Shown: one piece after another, positions 1 to 5,328 of the stretch
How positions within the stretch are numbered: the stretch's first letter is position 1
How the letters are laid out: each line of letters begins with the position of its first letter
Assembly (NCBI GenBank): GCA_035547055.1
Contig: DASZVN010000111.1
Span: 1 to 24,909, forward strand
Origin: DASZVN01 sp035547055
GTDB taxonomy: Bacteria; Pseudomonadota; Alphaproteobacteria; Rhizobiales; Methylopilaceae
Direction: 5' to 3'
DNA: 24,909 nt
Made by a program: the position numbers and the translations under genes
Notes under the pieces: model-generated
What the model was told of the DNA's origin: nothing
What the model saw: only the letters and a program-made list of their open reading frames with translations
Database searches by the model: none

Positions 1-240
1 CCCGCCGGTCTGGTCGCCGATCCGGGCGGCCTGTTCCGGGTTGGCCGCTTTGGCCAGCAGCAGGGCAGTCTCGCCATCGCCCTCGCCGTTGGGCGGCGCC
101 ACGCGCACGAATCGCTTGGCCGAGCCCTGCGGCGTGTCCTCGACCAGGCGGAAGCCCAGCACTCCGGTGTAGTAGGCAATGGCGCGGTCGTAGTCGTCGA
201 CCAGCAGCGTGAGCGCGCCGATCTGCTGCCGCGGCGACAC
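1..240 (-). CDS. VOC-family (glyoxalase/dioxygenase superfamily) protein, N-terminal part
   Basis: The first 80 codons of a minus-strand gene are present and the rest lies beyond the left edge. The translation begins with a beta-strand/helix pattern typical of a VOC module: IGALTLLVDDYDRAIAYYTG, then GFRLVED and FVRVAPP. This matches the single-domain glyoxalase-like proteins that usually run about 120-150 residues. The proposed start is the GTG at 240-238, eight bases after the kdsA stop; no ATG is available in this frame after that stop, and the ribosome site is weak. It is co-directional with kdsA and probably the last visible gene of that run. The VOC fold supports many chemistries (glyoxalase, fosfomycin resistance, ring-cleavage dioxygenase), so the substrate cannot be read from this fragment. 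Confidence 0.8.
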   Translation of the reverse strand, partial: MSPRQQIGALTLLVDDYDRAIAYYTGVLGFRLVEDTPQGSAKRFVRVAPPNGEGDGETALLLAKAANPEQAARIGDQTGG

Positions 241-248
241 GGGGTCGG

Positions 249-1121
249 TTACGGCTGGATGCCTTCGACCGGCCGCGCCTTGGCGAGCTGGTCGAAGGCC
301 ATGGTGGTCTCCAGCAGCTTCGGCATGTGCTTCAGCGGCACCATGTTAGGCCCGTCGGACGGCGCCTTGTCGGGGTCCTGGTGGGTCTCCATGAAGACCG
401 CGGCTACACCCACGGCAACGGCGGCTCGCGCCAGCACCGGCACGAACTCGCGCTGGCCGCCCGAGGTCGTCCCCTGCCCGCCCGGCTGCTGCACCGAATG
501 GGTCGCATCGAAGATCACCGGCGCGCCGGTCTTGGCGAGCTCCGGCAGCGCCCGCATGTCGGAGACCAGTGTGTTGTAGCCGAACGAGACGCCGCGCTCG
601 GTCACGAGCACGTTGGGATTGCCGGCGCCGACCAGCTTGGCGACGACGTTCGCCATGTCCCACGGCGCGAGGAACTGGCCCTTCTTGACGTTGACCGCGC
701 GCCCGGTCTCCGCCGCCGCGACCAGGAGGTCGGTCTGGCGGCACAGGAAGGCCGGAATCTGGAGCACGTCGACCGCCTCGGCGACCGGCGCGCACTGGCC
801 GGCGTTGTGGACGTCGGTCAGGACCGGGAGGCCGAGGCTCTCCCGGATCTCGGCGAAGACCGGCAGCGCCGCATCCATGCCGACGCCGCGGGCCGACGAG
901 GCGCTGGTGCGGTTCGCCTTGTCGAACGAGGTCTTGTAAACGAGGCCGATGCCGAGGCGGCCTGCGATCTCCTTCAGCGCCGCCGCGACCTCGAGCGCGT
1001 GGGCGCGGCTCTCCATCGCGCAGGGACCGGCGATGATGGCGAGCGGCAGGCGGTTCCCGAAGCGGGCGGCGCCGACCTGAACGAGCGGGTTCGGCGCCGG
1101 AATCGGCTGGTGCGCGGTCAT
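249..1121 (-). CDS. kdsA: 3-deoxy-8-phosphooctulonate synthase (Kdo-8-P synthase)
   Basis: A cytosolic enzyme condensing phosphoenolpyruvate with arabinose 5-phosphate to Kdo 8-phosphate, for the lipopolysaccharide inner core. The 290 residues match the family length. Visible family motifs are KTSFDKANRTS (63-73), LTDVH (101-105), QIPAFLCRQTDLL (121-133), NVKKGQF (144-150), FDATHSVQQPGG (204-215) and the SDGPNM motif (255-260). The N-terminal motif is AGPCAMES (31-38), with Cys34 where the metal-independent E. coli enzyme has Asn. With His208, Glu245 and Asp256 this gives the four ligands of the metal-dependent class, so this is inferred to be a metal-dependent form. The ATG at 1121 follows the upstream VOC stop by nine bases, which implies cotranscription. 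Many Proteobacteria have kdsA beside pyrG or eno; here it is flanked by two VOC genes. Confidence 0.96.
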   Translation of the reverse strand: MTAHQPIPAPNPLVQVGAARFGNRLPLAIIAGPCAMESRAHALEVAAALKEIAGRLGIGLVYKTSFDKANRTSASSARGVGMDAALPVFAEIRESLGLPVLTDVHNAGQCAPVAEAVDVLQIPAFLCRQTDLLVAAAETGRAVNVKKGQFLAPWDMANVVAKLVGAGNPNVLVTERGVSFGYNTLVSDMRALPELAKTGAPVIFDATHSVQQPGGQGTTSGGQREFVPVLARAAVAVGVAAVFMETHQDPDKAPSDGPNMVPLKHMPKLLETTMAFDQLAKARPVEGIQP

Positions 1122-1130
1122 GGCCGGACC

Positions 1131-1985
1131 CTAGCCGCCGTGCGCTGCGAACGCCACCGCGACGCCGCCGGCGGCCTCGGCCGGAACCACGATCAGCGCG
1201 CCCCGCGCCTCGTGCGCCACGCCGCCCTGGGCCAGCGTCGCGGCGGCGCGGTCGAGATCGGCGACGGCGAAGCGGATCGCCGCCCGGGTCGCGAGCGCGC
1301 CGTAGAGGGCGGCGAAGGCGGCCGGCGTCACCACCTCGATCGCGCCGGTCGGCAACGCGATGAACACGCCGAGCGAGGTCGCCCGCATCTCGCGGACGCC
1401 GGTCAGCGCCGACAGGAAGATGTGGTGGTCGCTCGGATTGTCGGCGACGATGACGACCGCCGCGGTCGCCGCCGCGCCGTTGGCGTGGTGCTGCAGCGCC
1501 GGGTCCCAGAACCGGTCCGGCGTCAGGTGCTGGCAGGCGGCGAAGGCGAGATCGGGCAGGCGCGGGCTGGCCGCGAAGGCGAGGCGGAAGCCGACCTCGA
1601 CCGCCGTGCCGTCGCCGCGCTCGCCGCCGCGGAAGAACTCCAGCATGGCGAAGTCGCCGAGGCCCACGCCCTGGAAGGCCGCCGTGTCGGCCGCGGCGTC
1701 GGCGCTCTTCAGGATGATGGTGGACAGGCCCTCGCGCCAGCGCAGGAGGTCGCGGTTGAAGGCGGCGAAGGAGAACTGGCCGGGCACCGGTTCCGGCACG
1801 CGCCCCGGCTCGGCGACCGCGAGCAGCTCGATGAAGGTCCGGTCGGCGAGCTGGACCAGCCGGTTGTGCGTGCCGAACGGATGGCGGTTCTCGGCGCCGA
1901 CGCGAAAGCCCATCGCGCGCCATGCGGCTGCGGCCGCGTCGAGATCGCGCACCGCCACGACGAGATGGTCGAGCCCCCGTGCCAT
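1131..1985 (-). CDS. VOC-domain protein (glyoxalase-like domain type)
   Basis: A 284-residue protein. Its N-terminus, GLDHLVVAVRDLDAAAAAWR followed by a GFRVGAENRHPFGTHNRL stretch, is characteristic of the long glyoxalase-like (Glyoxalase_3 type) proteins, in which a first VOC module carries the conserved HPFGTHN turn (about residues 35-41). A second, weaker VOC-like half is visible around residues 150-280. No signal peptide is seen, so it is probably cytosolic. The ATG at 1985 lies 21 bases after the upstream YedE-type gene stop, and the stop lies nine bases before kdsA, so it sits inside a tightly packed minus-strand run. The substrate is unknown. The family assignment is firm, but a role beside kdsA is only inferred from position. 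Confidence 0.87.
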   Translation of the reverse strand: MARGLDHLVVAVRDLDAAAAAWRAMGFRVGAENRHPFGTHNRLVQLADRTFIELLAVAEPGRVPEPVPGQFSFAAFNRDLLRWREGLSTIILKSADAAADTAAFQGVGLGDFAMLEFFRGGERGDGTAVEVGFRLAFAASPRLPDLAFAACQHLTPDRFWDPALQHHANGAAATAAVVIVADNPSDHHIFLSALTGVREMRATSLGVFIALPTGAIEVVTPAAFAALYGALATRAAIRFAVADLDRAAATLAQGGVAHEARGALIVVPAEAAGGVAVAFAAHGG

Positions 1986-2006
1986 CCGCCGAGAGTGCGC
2001 GTCCGC

Positions 2007-2438
2007 TCAGGGAATGGCCAGCGCCATGCGCCGGCTCCACAGATGGTGCGCAGTCATGCCGACGGCCATCGCCACGACGAAGCCGATCAGCTTCGGCGAC
2101 AGGCTCGCGATGTCCACGATCGCCGGGCCGGGGCAGAGCCCGACCAGGCCCCAGCCGAGGCCGAACAGCACCGCTCCGCCGATCAGCCGGCCGTCGACGT
2201 CGTGGAGCGCCGGCCACGAGAAGCGCGGCGCCGCGAGCGGCCGCGCCTGCCGGCGCGCCCAGAGATAGCCCGGGATCGCCACGACCAGGGCCGCCGCCAT
2301 GACGATGGCGAGGCTCGGGTCCCAGTCGCCGAACAGGTCGAGGAAGCCCAGCACCTTGGTCGGGTAGGCCATGCCCGAGACGACGAGGCCGAGGCCGAAC
2401 AGGAGGCCGCAGACGAGGCCCGAAAGGGTTTCGCGCAT
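2007..2438 (-). CDS. YeeE/YedE-family membrane protein, second half (DUF6691 type)
   Basis: A 143-residue, very hydrophobic protein with about four membrane segments. It begins with a glycine-rich helix (residues 5-22) followed by VSGMAYPTKVLGFLD (20-34), the hallmark of the DUF6691 half of split YeeE/YedE transporters. A second signature, GLCPGPA (100-106), holds the conserved Cys102. In characterised YeeE proteins comparable cysteines relay thiosulfate across the inner membrane, so a sulfur-compound transport role is inferred. The gene starts three bases after its partner ends, with a GGAGG site inside the partner's last codons, so the two are translationally coupled. Such pairs often accompany an ArsR-type regulator or a persulfide dioxygenase; neither is seen here. 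Confidence 0.9.
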   Translation of the reverse strand: MRETLSGLVCGLLFGLGLVVSGMAYPTKVLGFLDLFGDWDPSLAIVMAAALVVAIPGYLWARRQARPLAAPRFSWPALHDVDGRLIGGAVLFGLGWGLVGLCPGPAIVDIASLSPKLIGFVVAMAVGMTAHHLWSRRMALAIP

Positions 2439-2441
2439 GGC

Positions 2442-2864
2442 TCAGCCTCCGATCACGTGGCGCATCAGCGCCACCACGACGAAACCCGTCAGCATGAAGG
2501 TGACGGTCGCGACGATCGAGCGCGGCGAGAAGCGGGCGATGCCGCAGACGCCGTGGCCCGAGGTGCAGCCGTTGCCGAGCCGCGTCCCGAAGCCGACCAG
2601 GAGCCCGGCGGCGAGGACGACCGCCCAGCTCGCCGGCATCGCCGGCCGGGCGAAGGCGCCGCCGGCCGCCATCCAGAGGAGCGGCGCCGCGACCAGCCCG
2701 ATCAGGAAGGCGTAGCGCCAGCCGGAGTTCGGCGTGCCGACGAGGGCGTTGGAGGCAATGCCGGTGATGCCGGCGATGCGGCCGTTGAGGACCATCAGCA
2801 GGACGGTGGCGAGGCCGATCAGGCCGCCGCCGATGGCCGCCGAGATGGGCGTGAAATGGGACAT
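2442..2864 (-). CDS. YeeE/YedE-family membrane protein, first half
   Basis: A 140-residue inner-membrane protein with about four hydrophobic segments. The signature GNGCTSGHGVCG (97-108) carries Cys100 and Cys107, the diagnostic YeeE/YedE loop linked to thiosulfate or sulfur passage. It also has the family NGRIAGITGI stretch (27-36). The open frame extends to 2936, but the ATG at 2864 is preferred: it has GGGAAGG about nine bases upstream, and the extra N-terminal residues would be hydrophilic and unlike the family. It is the first gene of the left-hand minus-strand run and couples to the second YedE half. An AT-rich inverted repeat about 100 bases upstream may control it. Transport of thiosulfate or another sulfur species is inference from the family. 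Confidence 0.9.
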   Translation of the reverse strand: MSHFTPISAAIGGGLIGLATVLLMVLNGRIAGITGIASNALVGTPNSGWRYAFLIGLVAAPLLWMAAGGAFARPAMPASWAVVLAAGLLVGFGTRLGNGCTSGHGVCGIARFSPRSIVATVTFMLTGFVVVALMRHVIGG

Positions 2865-2966
2865 GGATCGGACCTTCCCGCGTGCCGTTGGAAGCGGCTC
2901 GCCCGCGACCGCCATCGGGCGCCCGCTCAGCGGCAAATGTATTCCGAACGCATCCTGTTACAACCC

Positions 2967-2998
2967 TAAAATATACACCTTAGTTATGTTCTATATTT
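2967..2998 (-). promoter_or_regulatory. AT-rich inverted repeat upstream of the YedE pair (candidate operator/promoter)
   Basis: A sharply AT-rich island in GC-rich DNA contains AAATATA (2969-2975) and its complement TATATTT (2992-2998), separated by 16 bases. On the minus strand a TATATT element faces the YedE genes. Split YedE genes in alphaproteobacteria are often controlled by an ArsR-family repressor of the BigR type that binds AT-rich dyads. No such regulator gene is in view, so the role is inferred from position and composition only. Confidence 0.4.
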
Positions 2999-3077
2999 CC
3001 GCGGATGATTGGAGCGCGCCCTCCGCGTCGCGACGCCTCGGAGTCTTTTCGGAAACCGCCAACGCCGCCCGCGCTCC

Positions 3078-3614
3078 CTACGGCCCCTCCTCCGCACCGA
3101 TGCCCGGCCGGTAGTCGGCGGCCCCCCATTGGACGATGCGGCCGCCCTTGCCGCGGCCGACGGCTTCCTCATCGTAGCCGTAGTGGCGGGCGAGGCGGTC
3201 CAGCGCCAGCGTGAGCACCACCTTGGCGGAGCGCACCGGCCAGCGCCGCTCCTGCTCGACCTGCTCCAGCCGCTTCAGGAAGCAGCACACGTCGACGAGG
3301 ATGCCGTGGAGCTCGGGGCCGACCGCCTCGAGGGCGTGGCCGAAACGCTGCCGTGCGGCGAGCGCGCCGTCGGCGAGGTCGCCCGGCCGGCCGCCGGCAT
3401 GGCGGTCGCGGCCGGTCGTCAGCTCCCAGTTGGTGGTGGTGCGCGGCATCAACTGGCCGAAGGTGAAGTCCTGCCGCAGGCGCTCGCCTGCGGCGAAGGC
3501 GGCGGCGCCGACGAGCCGGCGGCGGTGCAGCCATTCCAGCGGGCTCTCGATCGCCGTGCCGGGTGCCTTGGGGGCGGGTGCGGACTGCCGCCGGCTGCGG
3601 CTCCGCCCCTTCAC
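3078..3614 (-). CDS. DUF6456 domain protein
   Basis: A 178-residue protein starting at a GTG that overlaps the stop of the upstream DnaA-domain-like gene by four bases (GTGA). It is recognised by the pattern of the alphaproteobacterial DUF6456 family: ESPLEWLHRRR (residues 23-33), then AGERLRQDFTFGQLMPR, then GPELHGILVDVCCFLKRLE, then RRWPVRSAKVVLTLALDRLA, ending near a HYG motif. The two adjacent cysteines in the CCFL segment are a family feature. The N-terminus is basic and disordered. Family members are commonly longer because of an N-terminal extension that is absent here. No enzymatic motif is visible. The function is unknown; fixed coupling to a DnaA-domain-IV-like protein suggests a DNA-linked or regulatory role, which is inference. 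Confidence 0.85.
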   Translation of the reverse strand: MKGRSRSRRQSAPAPKAPGTAIESPLEWLHRRRLVGAAAFAAGERLRQDFTFGQLMPRTTTNWELTTGRDRHAGGRPGDLADGALAARQRFGHALEAVGPELHGILVDVCCFLKRLEQVEQERRWPVRSAKVVLTLALDRLARHYGYDEEAVGRGKGGRIVQWGAADYRPGIGAEEGP

Positions 3615-3976
3615 GACCGCACCCCGGCGAAGCGCTCGGCCCAGCGCCGCAGCGTCGCCTCGACGATGCCGAGCGCGGCGTCGAAGGCCGCCTGGTCGCG
3701 GCGGTCCTCGATCGCGGCGCAGGCGTGGATGACGGTCGAGCGGTCGCGCCCGACCAGGCGGCCGAGCGTCGCCGGGTCGAGCCCGAAGCCCACATGGAGC
3801 AGGTAGATCTCGACCTGCCGCGCCAGCGCGGCGCGCGCGCTGCCACGCACGGGAGCCGTCACGTGCCCGGCGCCGACCGCGAACAGCGCCGCCGCCACCG
3901 CCGCCGCGACGCGCACCAGCTCCGGCCCCCGCCGATAGGTATCGAGGTCGATCACCTCGCATTCCGCAGCCGCCAT
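3611..3976 (-). CDS. Stand-alone DnaA domain IV-like DNA-binding protein
   Basis: A 121-residue protein whose second half resembles the DNA-binding domain IV of the replication initiator DnaA. It has LARQVEIYLLHVGFGLDPATLG (51-72) followed by VGRDRSTVIHACAAIE (75-90), the counterpart of the DnaA signature GGRDHTTVLHACRKIE. The AAA+ domain, helicase-loading domain and linker of DnaA are all absent. Residues matching the DnaA-box contacts are mostly kept: Arg53, Asp78 and Thr81 are present, while the His and the first Thr of the signature are Arg79 and Ser80. The ATG at 3976 has a strong GAGGAGG site seven bases upstream. It is coupled to DUF6456 downstream. Its own promoter carries a palindrome and a DnaA-box-like site, so autoregulation or DnaA-linked control is plausible but unproven. 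Confidence 0.87.
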   Translation of the reverse strand: MAAAECEVIDLDTYRRGPELVRVAAAVAAALFAVGAGHVTAPVRGSARAALARQVEIYLLHVGFGLDPATLGRLVGRDRSTVIHACAAIEDRRDQAAFDAALGIVEATLRRWAERFAGVRS

Positions 3977-3985
3977 GGCCCGCCT

Positions 3986-4003
3986 CCTCGTTGTTGAACG
4001 AGG
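3986..4003 (-). promoter_or_regulatory. Perfect palindrome overlapping the leader and ribosome site (candidate operator)
   Basis: CCTCGTT (3986-3992) and AACGAGG (3997-4003) form a perfect 7 bp dyad around GTTG. It lies just after the proposed -10 of the DnaA-domain-like gene, and its last bases overlap the GAGG of the ribosome site. It could be a DNA operator at the transcript start or an RNA hairpin that hides the ribosome site. Read on the plus strand it is followed by a T-run, so it could also terminate antisense transcripts. Confidence 0.5.
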
Positions 4004-4030
4004 TTATGTTTTTTTTCCTAGTACGGTCAA
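4003..4030 (-). promoter_or_regulatory. Candidate sigma-70 type promoter for the DnaA-like/DUF6456 pair
   Basis: On the minus strand TTGACC (4030-4025) is followed after 16 bases by CATAAC (4008-4003). The spacer contains an eight-base A run. This is the only good -35/-10 pair in the divergent gap and lies about 27-54 bases before the start codon at 3976. The assignment is by eye. Confidence 0.45.
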
Positions 4031-4040
4031 GATAGGAAAT

Positions 4041-4049
4041 CTATCCACA
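4041..4049 (+). promoter_or_regulatory. DnaA-box-like site
   Basis: CTATCCACA matches the DnaA box TTATCCACA at eight of nine positions. It sits about 11 bases upstream of the proposed -35 of the DnaA-domain-like gene and about 50 bases before the divergent small gene. It also overlaps the right arm of a short dyad, GATAG/CTATC (4031-4045). A one-mismatch 9-mer is not rare genome-wide, but it is unexpected within such a short gap beside a DnaA-domain gene. Confidence 0.4.
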
Positions 4050-4099
4050 GTCCCGGCGGCAGCGGCAACCTGGCGCCTCTCCCGATCCGGAGGCATCCC

Positions 4100-4429
4100 A
4101 TGACCGAATCCATTCCTGCCGCCCCGTCCGGCCGCCGCCCGATCCGTGCCTGGCGCGCCGAGGCCGCGGCCGCAGCGGCGCCCGCCGCGCACCCGGCGCT
4201 CGCCGCCGCGCTGCTCTTCACCGGGGGGACGTCCGCGGACGCGGCGAACCGCCTGCGCCGGGCGCTCCGGGCCGAGCGCCGGCACGCCTGCCGCGGCGAC
4301 CGCCACTACGACATCGGCCGCCACCTCGCTTTGATCGCGGCCTGCGCCGCCCTGGGCGCTACGCCGGCTCGCGGGCCGGGGCCGGCAGCGGCGGCGCGTC
4401 CTCGGGCAAAGGAGCCGGCGGCTGGATGA
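4100..4429 (+). CDS. Small hypothetical protein divergent from the DnaA-like gene
   Basis: A 109-residue product that I do not recognise. The main support is a good ribosome site, GGAGG about seven bases before the ATG at 4100, and an ordered central region: AALLFTGGTSADAANRLRRA followed by a basic stretch and HYDIGRHLALIAACAAL, which looks like two amphipathic helices. The N-terminus is Ala/Pro/Arg rich, and the last 30 residues are low complexity. It diverges from the DnaA-domain-like gene, sharing the regulatory gap, and its last 71 bases overlap the end of the DUF502 gene on the opposite strand. The true product could end or start differently. A GC-rich false frame cannot be excluded. Confidence 0.5.
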   Translation: MTESIPAAPSGRRPIRAWRAEAAAAAAPAAHPALAAALLFTGGTSADAANRLRRALRAERRHACRGDRHYDIGRHLALIAACAALGATPARGPGPAAAARPRAKEPAAG

Positions 4430-5087
4430 TGCCCATCGACATCACCAGCTTGAACGCCTCGTCGGTCGAGAGCTCGATCTCGCGCACCTTGCCGGCGTCG
4501 ACCATGACGAGATAGCCGGTCGTCGGGTTGGGCGAGCACGGCACGAACACGCAAAGCGAGTTCGCCGGCAGCGCCGCCGCCAGCGCACCCTGCGGCGGCT
4601 CGGTGATGAAGCAGAGCGACCACAGCCCGGGCGCCGGCCATTCGAGCACGCCGACGCGGCGGAAGGTGCCGCCTTCCTTGCGGAACACGGTCTGGAAGAT
4701 CTGCTTCACCGCGCGATAGAGCCCGCGGACGAAGGGCATGTGGTCGAGCATGCCCTCGCCCACCCCGATCACCGAGCGGCCGACCAGGGTCGCGGTCAGG
4801 AAGCCGATCAGGGTGATCGCGACGATCGCCACGAGGAGGCCGTAGCCCGGCACCGAAATATGAAGATAGGTCTCGGGGCTGTAGCGGGCCGGGATCAGCG
4901 GGTTGACCCAGGCGTCGACCAGGTTGATCAGCCACCACGAGATGTAGATCGTGACCGCGAGCGGCCCGGCGACGATCAGCCCGGTCAGGAAATAGGACCG
5001 CAGCCGGGTGCCGATGCCGCGGCGGACGGCGGGCCGTTCGTCGGGGCCGCCCGGCAGGCCTGCCGATGGGAAGCGCTGATCGGGCAT
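4359..5087 (-). CDS. DUF502 family membrane protein
   Basis: A 242-residue inner-membrane protein of the DUF502 family. A basic N-terminus leads into TM1 (about 33-57, containing GPLAVTIYISWWLINLVD), then TM2 (about 80-103), then a conserved soluble part with VGRSVIGVGEGMLDHMPF and GLYRAVKQIFQTVF, followed by a beta-rich C-terminal domain with PCSPNPTTGYLVMV. The C-terminal tail is proline-rich. The frame extends to a TTG at 5102, but the ATG at 5087 is preferred, although its GAGGGG site is close. DUF502 genes often lie near glmS and recG in alphaproteobacteria; glmS is indeed upstream here. The molecular role is unknown. The 3' end overlaps a small plus-strand gene. Confidence 0.9.
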   Translation of the reverse strand: MPDQRFPSAGLPGGPDERPAVRRGIGTRLRSYFLTGLIVAGPLAVTIYISWWLINLVDAWVNPLIPARYSPETYLHISVPGYGLLVAIVAITLIGFLTATLVGRSVIGVGEGMLDHMPFVRGLYRAVKQIFQTVFRKEGGTFRRVGVLEWPAPGLWSLCFITEPPQGALAAALPANSLCVFVPCSPNPTTGYLVMVDAGKVREIELSTDEAFKLVMSMGIIQPPAPLPEDAPPLPAPAREPA

Positions 5088-5235
5088 CGCCCCTCGCCGC
5101 AAGGCCGCCGGTCCCCTCGCCCGGCCGCCATCAAACTCCTCCGCCCCCCGGACACTCTAAGGCATGCGCCGGCCGGATTGAATCGATTCCTGTCCGCGGT
5201 CTCCGGTGCCGGCCTCCCTGCGGCCGCGGAGGCCC

Positions 5236-5327
5236 GCCATGGCCAGGCTCGCCCGGCCATCCATGTCCTCTTCCTGCCGGCGGCTTCGCAAGTCACGGAT
5301 GCCCCGGACCAGGTCCGGGCATGACGG
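5236..5327 (-). repeat. Double-hairpin intergenic repeat, family A (degenerate copy)
   Basis: Two imperfect hairpins, one around GGCCAGGCTCGCCCGGCC and one around CCCCGGACCAGGTCCGGG, are bounded by CATGGC and CATGACGG. It is a divergent copy of the element seen at 16060, 21335 and 24306, in reverse orientation relative to the copies at 16060 and 24306. It abuts the glmS stop, so it would lie at the 3' end of the glmS transcript. It holds no coding potential. Confidence 0.75.
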
Positions 5328-5328
5328 G

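Noticed and set aside
327..2969. An 880-codon plus-strand open frame across kdsA, VOC and YedE genes
   Set aside because: Arg/Asp/Glu/Ala-rich nonsense without domains, lying antisense to well-recognised genes; a GC-rich shadow frame.
4141..4334. Alternative small plus-strand frame inside the 4100-4429 gene
   Set aside because: Pro/Arg/Thr-rich low-complexity translation and no ribosome site; the 4100 frame has a much better start.
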